Shown piece by piece: positions 55,688 through 63,471 of a stretch of DNA of 64,000 nucleotides. Below the pieces are notes generated by a model. That model was not told where the DNA came from and made no database searches. It was given only the letters and a program-made list of their open reading frames with translations. The position numbers were made by a program, and so were the translations under genes. Within the stretch, counting starts at the first letter, position 1. Each line of letters opens with the position of its first letter. The stretch is from assembly GCF_963667405.1 (NCBI RefSeq), contig NZ_OY763408.1:2069757-2133756 (forward strand), read 5' to 3'. This DNA is from an uncultured Sphaerochaeta sp. GTDB taxonomy: Bacteria; Spirochaetota; Spirochaetia; Sphaerochaetales; Sphaerochaetaceae.

Positions 55688-55713
55688 AAAAAGGAAGGGA
55701 ATGGGACTATGCT
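55685..55713 (+). promoter_or_regulatory. Possible yitT promoter, leaderless type
   Basis: TAGAAA (55685-55690), 17 nt, TATGCT (55708-55713), 6 nt to the ATG. The -35 is weak (4 of 6). Confidence 0.4.
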
Positions 55714-55719
55714 TTTCCC

Positions 55720-56646
55720 ATGACCAAACGCCAGTATCATTTGCTTGAACTCTTCTACATTACGACAGGGTCGTTTCTCACCGCCCTGGGCATCGCCCTC
55801 TTCTCCTCCCCTGCCAAGATTGCGAGCGGAGGGGTGAGCGGCATCGCAATCATCCTCTACCACACCCTTGGCCTGGATACCGGTCTTTCCATCCTCATCC
55901 TCTCAGTCCCACTCTTTCTCCTGGGGGTTGCCATCTTCGGCAGGCAGTATGGGGCCAAGTCGCTTGCGGGGACACTCCTGCTCTCCCTCTTCACCAGCTT
56001 GCTCAATGCCTGGGTCGGGTATGGTGGGGTTCTGGACTACACAAACCCGCTCTCCATCCTGCTCTCTGCCATTTCAGGAGGCGTTCTGATGGGCCTGGGC
56101 GTAGGGCTTGTGCTGCGCAGTGGTGCAAACACCGGCGGTACGGACATTCTCGGCCAGATCTTGGCCCGTTACACCCCGCTCTCCATGGGGACTTCCCTCT
56201 TCTTGGTCGATGCAGTCATCATAGCCGCGAGTGCCTTCATCTTCAGCTTGGAAATGGCCCTCTATGCCATCATGACCGTGTATATCGTATCGGTCACCAT
56301 CGACCGGGTGGTACTCTCCTTCGGCACGCGATCGGCAAAAACTGTCTTCATCATCAGCGAAAAGCGCAAGGAGATCGAAACAGCAATTCTGGAAGAGCTC
56401 GGACATGGGGGAACCATCCTCTACGGCAGCGGTATGTACACCGGGTTTGACCGTCCGGTCATCATGACCGTGGTGGCCAACAACAAGATCGGGGCATTGA
56501 CGAACATCGTCCACCGCAATGACAGACTTGCATTCATGGTTGTCCAGGAGGCATACAAAGTCCTCGGTGAGGGATTCACCCCCATCGAGGAAGCTGCATG
56601 GGCAGGACTTTCGGATGTAACACAGAAACGGAAAAAGAGCCGTTAG
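55720..56646 (+). CDS. YitT-family membrane protein
   Basis: 308 aa. Five or six N-terminal helices (the YitT/DUF161 repeats, with GGVSGIAIIL and GANTGGTDILGQIL) and a cytosolic C-terminal DUF2179 domain of about 80 residues. The transported substrate is unknown. The ATG at 55720 has no ribosome site; the frame is open upstream into the LOG gene but has no better start. Its stop shares TTAG with the convergent gene. Confidence 0.88.
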   Translation: MTKRQYHLLELFYITTGSFLTALGIALFSSPAKIASGGVSGIAIILYHTLGLDTGLSILILSVPLFLLGVAIFGRQYGAKSLAGTLLLSLFTSLLNAWVGYGGVLDYTNPLSILLSAISGGVLMGLGVGLVLRSGANTGGTDILGQILARYTPLSMGTSLFLVDAVIIAASAFIFSLEMALYAIMTVYIVSVTIDRVVLSFGTRSAKTVFIISEKRKEIETAILEELGHGGTILYGSGMYTGFDRPVIMTVVANNKIGALTNIVHRNDRLAFMVVQEAYKVLGEGFTPIEEAAWAGLSDVTQKRKKSR

Positions 56647-57548
56647 TTCCAGAGTTTCTCAGGATAGATTCCCAGCTTCACCTTTTGGGCAAGCTGGTTC
56701 TTCACATTCTCACGATCCTCACTGTAGGTCATTCCGAACCAGGTCTCCTGGGTGGAGTAGAACTTGAGGCGGCCTTCCTTGTTGGTGACCATGGCACTTG
56801 TTCCGTTGGGCAGGTAGCACTCAGTCTTCTCAGTCTGGATATTCGCCTTGATGAAGGCATCCCAATAGGACGTGAAGCTTTCGAAAATGGTAGGGGCAAA
56901 CCCAAAGAAGTTCATGGAGACCAGCTCCTTGCCGGTAAGCAACAGCTTTTCGTTCTCCCGGTAACTGACCACCTGGTCGCCTTCATACCCAATTTTGATA
57001 TGCTCTTCCATGTCGACAAGGTAGCCATCCTTCACATTGCAGATGGCACGGCTTACGGTACCGCTGCGACTCATGGTATGGTCCAGGACATAGCCGACCA
57101 TGGCATGTTCTGTGCTGTTCGGCTCAAGCGAAGAGAGGTGCTTGGCAAGGATGGAGAAGGATTCGCGCCCATAATAGTCATCGGCATTGATGACGGCAAA
57201 CGGCTCGGCAATCGCATCCTTCGCACAAAGTACGGCATGAATGGTTCCCCACGGTTTCTTGCGCGCTGAGGAGAGCTGCTTCTGTTCCTCGCTGAGCAGG
57301 GAGTCTTGGTTCTGGAAGAGATACGAAGCGTCCATATTGCGGGCAATACGGTCAAACAGACGCTCCCGGAAGTCCTTCTCAATATCCTTTCGGATCATGA
57401 AAACCACTTTCCCAAACCCACTGTTCCGGGCATCGTACACCCCGTAGTCGAGCAGGGTTTCCCCATGGCTGCCCACGCTGTCAATCTGCTTGATGCCGCC
57501 ATAACGGCTTCCCATTCCTGCTGCCAATACCAAGAGAGTCGGTTTCAT
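56643..57548 (-). CDS. Sugar-phosphate nucleotidyltransferase
   Basis: GT-A-fold nucleotidyltransferase of 301 aa. N-terminal LAAGMGSRYGGIKQ binds the NTP, and INADDYYG carries the metal Asp pair. It probably makes an NDP-sugar, but the sugar and base are not clear; it is shorter than GlgC and lacks the usual E-K-P of RmlA at the expected place. GAGGAG is 8 nt before the ATG. Confidence 0.85.
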   Translation of the reverse strand: MKPTLLVLAAGMGSRYGGIKQIDSVGSHGETLLDYGVYDARNSGFGKVVFMIRKDIEKDFRERLFDRIARNMDASYLFQNQDSLLSEEQKQLSSARKKPWGTIHAVLCAKDAIAEPFAVINADDYYGRESFSILAKHLSSLEPNSTEHAMVGYVLDHTMSRSGTVSRAICNVKDGYLVDMEEHIKIGYEGDQVVSYRENEKLLLTGKELVSMNFFGFAPTIFESFTSYWDAFIKANIQTEKTECYLPNGTSAMVTNKEGRLKFYSTQETWFGMTYSEDRENVKNQLAQKVKLGIYPEKLWN

Positions 57549-57634
57549 CGTGTTAGCTCCTCAACGTGACTGAAGTTGCCCTGTATTGTAGACCTTGTTC
57601 CTCAGAAGAGTCAAACCGAAGCCAGTCCGATGTG

Positions 57635-57663
57635 TGGAAAAAACTGCGGGTGTGGAGTATGCT
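57635..57663 (+). promoter_or_regulatory. Possible promoter of the 96-aa gene, leaderless type
   Basis: TGGAAA (57635-57640), 17 nt, TATGCT (57658-57663), 6 nt to the ATG at 57670. Confidence 0.42.
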
Positions 57664-57669
57664 TGGCAC

Positions 57670-57960
57670 ATGAACAACCGAGAATGGTATGCAGAAGCAC
57701 TGAAATTCTGCCAGCTTTCCCCCGCATGCGACACCTGTCCCTATCAGCTGCTCACCGGCCAGGCAGACACTTCCAACGACCGGCCCTGTTTTGCCGACAA
57801 GCAGGCACTGCTCAAGCTTGATGCTTGGCTATGTGCTCCCCATGACCGCGGGGGAACCCTCGAAGAGACGGATGATGACAATCAATGGCTCAAGGAGTTG
57901 CTGAAAGTACAGTTTGACGAAGAGGATGAAGACTGGCTTTTGGATGAGGAACTCTGCTAG
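57670..57960 (+). CDS. Small acidic Cys-containing protein, unknown function
   Basis: 96 aa, not recognised. Starts MNNREWYAEALKFCQ, then CDTCPYQ and a further Cys (RPCF), an arrangement that could hold a metal. The last third is strongly acidic (ETDDDN, FDEEDEDW). Start chosen at 57670, where a -10 box lies 6 nt upstream. It shares its stop bases CTAG with the convergent gene, which supports a real 3' end. Confidence 0.68.
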   Translation: MNNREWYAEALKFCQLSPACDTCPYQLLTGQADTSNDRPCFADKQALLKLDAWLCAPHDRGGTLEETDDDNQWLKELLKVQFDEEDEDWLLDEELC

Positions 57961-58532
57961 AGCACCTCGATGCTCAGCTGGATGGCCGCTGAATACCAGC
58001 CGGTTGCATACAGGTCGGGATCGAAATCAGGAATCTCAGCAAGAATGGAGCCTGTCTCAAACAGGATGGCGTCATTATTGGCATAGATGCCTCGTACGCC
58101 AAGATCCTTTTCCATCGCTTCGCTCCCCGCAACACTTACCGCACTGGACACATCGCTGGTGACCCGCACCGTGAAGGGTATCTCAGAGAGTTGTCCGGGA
58201 AGTAGGGGCTCATTCTCATCAAGGGCAAAGGAAAAGCGATCTTTCTGACCGAATTCACCAGGCCGAATGACCATCTTGAACTGCGAGACTGCGTTGTTGG
58301 AGATAAGGGTATACGTACCGACCTGCACAATGCTGTTGCGGCTGTCTGCAAGATTGAAATTCAAGGCGTTCTGGTTCTGTATCACCCGAAACACCTCGGT
58401 CACCGGCATCTGCCCAAGCACTTCGACCCTGGTGAAGGGAAGCGGGGAAGCAAGCAAGGCGAGCGGGGACGAGCCTCCCAAAAGGAGGAAGCACATCAAC
58501 CACAGCTTCAGTTGTCTGAATGCTTTTCCCAT
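57957..58532 (-). CDS. Exported protein of unknown function
   Basis: 191 aa with a signal peptide (about residues 1-28, core LWLMCFLLLGGSSPLALLA). The mature part is beta-rich and ends IQLSIEVL. No known motif; perhaps an adhesin- or pilin-subunit-like fold. The ATG at 58532 has GAGGG 9 nt upstream and a near-consensus promoter. Confidence 0.75.
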   Translation of the reverse strand: MGKAFRQLKLWLMCFLLLGGSSPLALLASPLPFTRVEVLGQMPVTEVFRVIQNQNALNFNLADSRNSIVQVGTYTLISNNAVSQFKMVIRPGEFGQKDRFSFALDENEPLLPGQLSEIPFTVRVTSDVSSAVSVAGSEAMEKDLGVRGIYANNDAILFETGSILAEIPDFDPDLYATGWYSAAIQLSIEVL

Positions 58533-58554
58533 AGCTCTTATCCCTCTGCAAGAA

Positions 58555-58583
58555 AGTGTAATAAGGCGCATAACACGTGTCAA
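58555..58583 (-). promoter_or_regulatory. Strong promoter of the exported-protein gene
   Basis: TTGACA (58578-58583), 17 nt, TACACT (58555-58560), with a normal leader and ribosome site. Confidence 0.8.
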
Positions 58584-58704
58584 GAGTACATGCTCTCTAT
58601 TTCCTATAACTTTCATATATATTCATTAAATGAGAAATATCTTATTGTATTACTTAATTTTAATTACTTTTCATCTCGTGTCATAGGATTTCCAAAGTAC
58701 CGAC

Positions 58705-58734
58705 TTGACACTCCCCTCCTCTCTGCCGTAGGAT
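58705..58734 (+). promoter_or_regulatory. tRNA-Arg promoter
   Basis: TTGACA (58705-58710), 18 nt, TAGGAT (58729-58734), about 11 nt before the mature tRNA. An AT-rich tract (about 58610-58680) lies upstream. Confidence 0.82.
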
Positions 58735-58745
58735 GAGTGGGTTAT

Positions 58746-58819
58746 GGGCCCGTAGCTCAGCTGGATAGAGCGTCTCCCTCCGGAGGAGAAGGTCGTGAGT
58801 TCGAACCCCGCCGGGCTCA
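58746..58819 (+). tRNA. tRNA-Arg (anticodon CCG)
   Basis: 74 nt. Acceptor stem GGGCCCG/CGGGCTC, D-arm GCTC/GAGC, anticodon stem TCTCC/GGAGA with loop CTCCGGA, giving CCG (reads CGG), and T-loop TTCGAAC. The T-stem GTGAG/CCCGC contains an A-C mismatch. No CCA is encoded. The discriminator base is A. Confidence 0.95.
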
Positions 58820-58824
58820 TTGTT

Positions 58825-58857
58825 AAGGAAGTCAGACCTCTGGCTTCCTTTTTTCAT
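58825..58857 (+). terminator. Terminator of tRNA-Arg, overlapping the end of the GH3 gene
   Basis: Stem AAGGAAGTCAGA / TCTGGCTTCCTT (one G-T pair; the inner pairs must open for the loop), then TTTTC. The right arm encodes the last codons of the convergent glycosidase on the other strand. Confidence 0.85.
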
Positions 58858-60967
58858 ATGTCACCATGCACTGCAGACGAATGTCGCGGCTGCTCGATCC
58901 GATGCACAGTTCATACTGCCCCTCATCACTGACAAAAGCCCAGCGTTCCAGATCCCAACGTTCCAATGCCGAATAGGGTACATCCAGACTCACCCGCTTC
59001 ATTTCCTGCGGGCCCAGATGTACTTTCACAAACCCTTTCAGCTCCTGCATAGATCTGAACACCTTGGGTTCAAGGGGCCGGACATAGAGCTGGCACACCT
59101 CACTGCCCGCCCGTTCAGTGCCATTGCACACGGAGAAGGAGAGCTTCCAGCCATCAGGGGCAGCTTCGCACTCCAGGTCCTCGTACAGGAAGTGTGTGTA
59201 GGAGAGCCCATGGCCAAAACAGAAAAGCGGCTGCAACTTCTCCGTATCGAACTGCCGGTATCCCATCATCAGTGCCTCGGAGTATTCAAGGTTCCCCACC
59301 GAACGCACAGCCGGGTCGCCCTGCCCCTTGCGAAGCCGATCAAGGCTCAGATGGGCAAAGTCTGTGGGGTAGGTTCGCATCGATCGATACTCGTCAAGCG
59401 AATGTGCCAGGGTATGGCAGAGCTTGCCTGAGGGATTGGCCTCTCCGAACAACAGTGCCTTCAACGCTTGTGCAGTCGAAGAACCGAGAAAGGAGGAGAG
59501 AAATATCGCAGGGACTGCAGCATGCCAGCTTTCCATCCCAACGGCTCCCCCACTCTGCACGATGACCACCGTCTTTGCATTCAATTTCGCAGCTTGATGA
59601 ATCGACGCCTTGTCACTGGCAAGCAACTGCCACGGCTTGTCGTACGCCTCGCTCTCCTCAATGTGGTCAAACCCTACCTGCAATACCACTGCATCGGCCT
59701 GGGCCACCTTTCTTCTCCACGTAGGATTGCAATACCAGAACCGTGGGAGCCGCTCTGCGTGCCCTTCCAAGACCGAGGCAAGGGTCGGAACCCCTGCTTG
59801 CAAGGCTACCATGGAGGATCCTCCCCCTTGGCTGGCTTTCCCGATGAGACTGCCACCGATGCACAGGCGGGCTTCCTTGGCAAGGGGAAGCAGAGCTCCC
59901 TCATTCTTGAGCAGCACCACCGAAGCACAAGCGGCCTCAAGAGCTATGTCACGATGCCCAGTGGTTGCTGCCTTGCATTTCCTGTCAGCCATCGGGACGG
60001 AAAAGAGCCCGGCTTTCTCATACGTTGTGAGCAGATGAAGCACCTTTTCATCAATCATCGATTGCCTGGCAGTCCCAGCTTGCAGGCACGACTGCACCTG
60101 CTCCTTTGCAAGGTAACGGGGGCCGGGCATCTCAAGATCTACGCCATGGGCAAGCACTCCCTCGGTGCTGTACAGGGAGTTCCAATCAGAGACCACCAGG
60201 GTGTCAAAGCCCCACTCCCCTCTGAGAATCCCCTCCAACAAGTAGGGGTGTTCGCTGGTATAGGTGCCGTTCACCTGGTTGTAGCTGGTCATCAGGGCGA
60301 GAGATCCTGCCTCAATGCTACGCTTGAAGGCAGGCAGATAGAGCTCTCTGAGCGTCCGTTCATCCACCACCGAATTGGACTTATGCCGGTCATATTCGCT
60401 GTTGTTGCAGGCAAAGTGCTTCACGCAGGTGATGACCGGGTAGGTGGTCACTCCCTTGATGTAGGCAGCAGCCATCTCTCCGCTCAGATAGGGGTCCTCA
60501 CCAAAGTATTCAAAATTACGGCCACATACGGGAACCCGGGCCAGATTCACCCCCGGCCCGAGGAGCACTCCTACACCCAGGGCTCGGCACTCTTCGCCCA
60601 ATACGGCGCCTACGCGCCCAAGCAGCTCGCGATCAAAACTCGAGGCAAGGGCGGAGGATGCGGGAAAGTCTGTCACATCCGTCTTCCAGTTTCTCAAACC
60701 TAGGGTTGCATCACTGCTCCAGACCCTCTTGAGCCCCAGGCGCGGAACACCAGGAATACAGAACTCATCCACACCGGAAAGCAGGGAAATCTTCTCCTCC
60801 TCGGTTAGTTGGGCAAGTACCCGTTTTGCCACCGAAGGCTCATCACTGGGAGGAAGCAGGAGGCGCATGGGCTCATAGTCAGGTTGGCTTTCCCGAGGGG
60901 CAAGCATTTCTTGCATCCTCTTCTGTACAATGCGTTTCATCATCAGCTCAACAGCCCTCTTGATCAT
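58832..60967 (-). CDS. Glycoside hydrolase family 3 (beta-glucosidase-like)
   Basis: 711 aa. (beta/alpha)8 domain with KHFACNNSEYDRH and nucleophile Asp in VVSDWNS (about residue 260); the alpha/beta-sandwich and a C-terminal fibronectin-III-like domain (VCQLYVRPLEPKVFRSMQELKGF) are in place. No signal peptide, so it probably acts on imported oligosaccharides. The ATG at 60967 has AGGAGG 6 nt upstream; the open frame to 61204 runs over the ymdB start and is not used. Exact sugar specificity is unknown. Confidence 0.92.
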   Translation of the reverse strand: MIKRAVELMMKRIVQKRMQEMLAPRESQPDYEPMRLLLPPSDEPSVAKRVLAQLTEEEKISLLSGVDEFCIPGVPRLGLKRVWSSDATLGLRNWKTDVTDFPASSALASSFDRELLGRVGAVLGEECRALGVGVLLGPGVNLARVPVCGRNFEYFGEDPYLSGEMAAAYIKGVTTYPVITCVKHFACNNSEYDRHKSNSVVDERTLRELYLPAFKRSIEAGSLALMTSYNQVNGTYTSEHPYLLEGILRGEWGFDTLVVSDWNSLYSTEGVLAHGVDLEMPGPRYLAKEQVQSCLQAGTARQSMIDEKVLHLLTTYEKAGLFSVPMADRKCKAATTGHRDIALEAACASVVLLKNEGALLPLAKEARLCIGGSLIGKASQGGGSSMVALQAGVPTLASVLEGHAERLPRFWYCNPTWRRKVAQADAVVLQVGFDHIEESEAYDKPWQLLASDKASIHQAAKLNAKTVVIVQSGGAVGMESWHAAVPAIFLSSFLGSSTAQALKALLFGEANPSGKLCHTLAHSLDEYRSMRTYPTDFAHLSLDRLRKGQGDPAVRSVGNLEYSEALMMGYRQFDTEKLQPLFCFGHGLSYTHFLYEDLECEAAPDGWKLSFSVCNGTERAGSEVCQLYVRPLEPKVFRSMQELKGFVKVHLGPQEMKRVSLDVPYSALERWDLERWAFVSDEGQYELCIGSSSRDIRLQCMVTYEKRKPEV

Positions 60968-61003
60968 CGCACGCCTCCTGTCCGCATTGTAGCACACCAT
61001 GCC

Positions 61004-61033
61004 TTGCCTTAGGATGGAGAAACTCGGTACTGT
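61004..61033 (+). promoter_or_regulatory. ymdB promoter, leaderless type
   Basis: TTGCCT (61004-61009), 18 nt, TACTGT (61028-61033), 7 nt to the ATG. Confidence 0.55.
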
Positions 61034-61040
61034 ATGGGAC

Positions 61041-61862
61041 ATGAGCATACGAGTACTCTTTTTGGGCGAAATAGTAGGGAGACCTGGCATCCAAACCGTC
61101 AAGGAAACCCTGAAGACCCTCAGACAGGAAAAACAGATCGACCTGGTCATTGCAAATGGCGAAGGAGCAACCAATGGCTTTGGCCTTGGTCGTGCCCACA
61201 GCATGCAATTGCTGAAGCTTGGAATTGATGTGCTTACCGGCGGGGAGAAAATCTACTACAAGATGGATATGGTTGAGTTCATTGCAAAGAACCCGAGTAT
61301 CCTCAGACCAGCCAACTACCCCCAGCAAAATCCGGGACGAGGGGTCCGCTATCTTATGGTCAAGGAGACCAAGGTGTGTGTGATCAACATCCTGGGCAAC
61401 GCTGACTTCCCCCGCACCCATCTCTCCAACGCCTTCAGCCTGGCACAAATGCTGGTTGACAAGGCAAAAGAGGATGGTGCCCTTGCTCTTGTGCAATTCC
61501 ATGCCTCGCCCACCGCGGAGAAGCTCTCGCTGGGTTTCATGCTGGACGGTAAGGCCAGCGCGGTCATAGGAACCCATACCAAGGTGCTCTCTGCTGATGC
61601 CACCATTCTCAAAGGCGGCACTGCCTACATCACCGACAACGGTCGCTGCGGAAGCCAGCTGAGTGTCGGAGGGTTCGACAAGCAGGTGGAGATCGACAAA
61701 CTCATCTCCCAGGTTCCTTCCCGCTCACAAGAGAGTTGGGAGGATCTTAGGCTGGTCGGGGTGCTGGTGGATATCGCAGATGACGGAAAGGCAACCTCCA
61801 TTGAGACAATTCAGATTCCGGTGGAGCCAAAGACAGACGAAAAGGAACAGAAGGATGTTTGA
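61041..61862 (+). CDS. YmdB-family metallophosphoesterase
   Basis: 273 aa, calcineurin-like fold. Metal-binding segments FLGEIVGRPG (an Asp to Glu change at the usual GDI position), ANGEGATNGFG, NILG and VQFHASPTAEK are visible. Relatives hydrolyse 2',3'-cyclic nucleotides and affect biofilm and stress behaviour. The start at MSIRVLF (61041) matches the family; it is probably leaderless. It overlaps rseC by 8 nt. Confidence 0.87.
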   Translation: MSIRVLFLGEIVGRPGIQTVKETLKTLRQEKQIDLVIANGEGATNGFGLGRAHSMQLLKLGIDVLTGGEKIYYKMDMVEFIAKNPSILRPANYPQQNPGRGVRYLMVKETKVCVINILGNADFPRTHLSNAFSLAQMLVDKAKEDGALALVQFHASPTAEKLSLGFMLDGKASAVIGTHTKVLSADATILKGGTAYITDNGRCGSQLSVGGFDKQVEIDKLISQVPSRSQESWEDLRLVGVLVDIADDGKATSIETIQIPVEPKTDEKEQKDV

Positions 61863-62271
61863 GATAGTTACCGTGACAAAAATCGTATCGAAGCAGATGC
61901 TGGAAGTCTCCTGCACCAGTTCCGCCTGCAATGGATGCAAGGGTGAAACCTTCTGCAACACCAAGGGCAAGCGGTTCGAGGCATGGAACAAGCATATGCT
62001 GCCTGCCCAGCCTGGTTCTACAGTGGAAATCTACCTGCAGCCTGGCCGTACCATTGCCGGTACACTCATCACCTTGATCTTCCCGCTCTTGCTTTTTCCT
62101 GCAGGGTATTATCTCTCCATCTTGCTTGGCTCAGGCGAGCTGGCCTCGTTCCTCTTCGGGATTCTTGGCATCCTGGTAGGGTTTCTGGGAGTTTGGTTGT
62201 ACTTCCGCCGCAGTCAGGCCCACTACCTTCCGGTAGTCGAGCGAATCCTCTCCGAAGAGAGTGAAAATTGA
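61855..62271 (+). CDS. RseC/SoxR-reducing-system family membrane protein
   Basis: 138 aa. An N-terminal Cys cluster (CTSSACNGCKGETFC, about residues 19-33) is followed by two membrane helices (about 67-87 and 95-115), the RseC plan. In other bacteria RseC works with the Rnf-like complex that reduces SoxR; none of those genes is here. The ATG overlaps the end of ymdB, with AAGGA nearby. Confidence 0.82.
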   Translation: MFEIVTVTKIVSKQMLEVSCTSSACNGCKGETFCNTKGKRFEAWNKHMLPAQPGSTVEIYLQPGRTIAGTLITLIFPLLLFPAGYYLSILLGSGELASFLFGILGILVGFLGVWLYFRRSQAHYLPVVERILSEESEN

Positions 62272-62273
62272 GA

Positions 62274-62302
62274 TTGCCCAAAGCCTGAACGACAGGTATA
62301 CT
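62274..62302 (+). promoter_or_regulatory. lptC promoter, leaderless type
   Basis: TTGCCC (62274-62279), 17 nt, TATACT (62297-62302), 6 nt to the ATG. Confidence 0.65.
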
Positions 62303-62308
62303 CAGCAT

Positions 62309-62848
62309 ATGAGAAAAATGGTCGTTCTTGGCATGGTTCTTGCATCACTACTGCTCTTCTCCTGCTCGCTCTCCCCGGAGCAGGAAGCGTATGCACGCAC
62401 CCTTGAGCTTCCTGATCTCAAACTGACCAATGCAACCTACCGCCTCGATCGTGGTGACAACGAACCGCTTTCGGTCACCGCTTCTGAGATATCCCTGTAT
62501 GATGCCACAAACAAAGCAATCCTCAGCAATTTTTCCTTCACCCAAACACGTGCCGACGGCACGCTGCTTCTCCAAGGAAGAGCCAGGAGGGCTGAGGTTG
62601 ACCTCATCACCTATGACGCTGAGCTTACCGGTTCCATCCAGGTCGAAAAGCCCTCGGACAAGCTTCTCGTAGAAGCAGAGCACCTTGTCTGGCACCACGA
62701 GCAGCAACACCTGCTCAGTGTTGGGGATGAGATGGTCACCCTCCAGTTTGAAGGGAACAAGACAATTCGGGGAACAGGCCTGGATATCCAGCTCAGGGAC
62801 GGCGATGTCTCCTTCACCCAGTTGCAGGAAGGGGTGATCGTGCTATGA
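62309..62848 (+). CDS. LptC-like lipoprotein
   Basis: 179 aa. Short signal with lipobox LLFSC (Cys at 19), so probably a lipoprotein and not an LptC with a membrane helix. The beta-rich body resembles the beta-jellyroll of Lpt bridge proteins. Assigned from its place: it overlaps an LptA-like gene by 4 nt, and that gene is followed by lptB. It should pass glycolipid to the periplasmic bridge. Confidence 0.75.
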   Translation: MRKMVVLGMVLASLLLFSCSLSPEQEAYARTLELPDLKLTNATYRLDRGDNEPLSVTASEISLYDATNKAILSNFSFTQTRADGTLLLQGRARRAEVDLITYDAELTGSIQVEKPSDKLLVEAEHLVWHHEQQHLLSVGDEMVTLQFEGNKTIRGTGLDIQLRDGDVSFTQLQEGVIVL

Positions 62849-63471
62849 GGAAACTCGTCTCTGCATTCGTACTGTTCTTGTGTATCCCCGCCGCACTCCT
62901 GTCTGCAGAAGCGATACGGTTCAGTGGAGGATCGACCCGCATGCAGATGCAGGAGGGGTACCAAAGCATTTCGCTCTCTGGCGGTGCGGAAATTACCAGC
63001 GGTACGCTCACCCTCACTGCCGACTCCATTGAGCTTTCGGGAGAGGAGTTCCGCTACGTCTCGTGTACAGGAGCTGTCACGCTCAACGATGATGAACGCG
63101 GGGTGACACTGTTGGGCAACAATCTCTTTTATGACCGAGAGGAAGAGCTGGTGGTCGTAGACGGCTATCTTGAACTCGAGGACCTCACCAATGAAGTGCA
63201 GGCGACTGCCTTCTTCCTGGAGTTTTCCCTTGATGAAGGGTCCGTGCTCCTGCAGGTGCAGGTAAGACTCTACAAGCATACCGACAGCGGCGTCATGGCT
63301 TGCAAAGCCGACTCGCTGCAGCTGGAACGGGAGAAACGAACCCTGGAACTTGGGGGAAATGCCACCATCGATTGGGCGGGAGACCGCTACGAGGCCCAGC
63401 GGATCACCGTTGACCTCGATACGGAACAGATTTCCATGGATGGAACGATCAAGGGGGTCATCAATGGATAA
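62845..63471 (+). CDS. LptA/OstA-like periplasmic protein
   Basis: 208 aa with a signal peptide (about residues 1-20). Repeating strands of the OstA type (IRFSGGSTRMQ, ITSGTLTLTADSIEL, TLELGGNATIDWAGDRYEAQRITVDL). Probable periplasmic bridge for lipopolysaccharide-like glycolipid. Start overlaps lptC as ATGA-type; the end overlaps lptB by 8 nt. Confidence 0.82.
   Translation: MRKLVSAFVLFLCIPAALLSAEAIRFSGGSTRMQMQEGYQSISLSGGAEITSGTLTLTADSIELSGEEFRYVSCTGAVTLNDDERGVTLLGNNLFYDREEELVVVDGYLELEDLTNEVQATAFFLEFSLDEGSVLLQVQVRLYKHTDSGVMACKADSLQLEREKRTLELGGNATIDWAGDRYEAQRITVDLDTEQISMDGTIKGVING

Noticed and set aside
58832..61204. N-terminal extension of the GH3 gene to 61204
   Set aside because: It would run antisense through the ymdB promoter and start; the ATG at 60967 has AGGAGG and fits the family.
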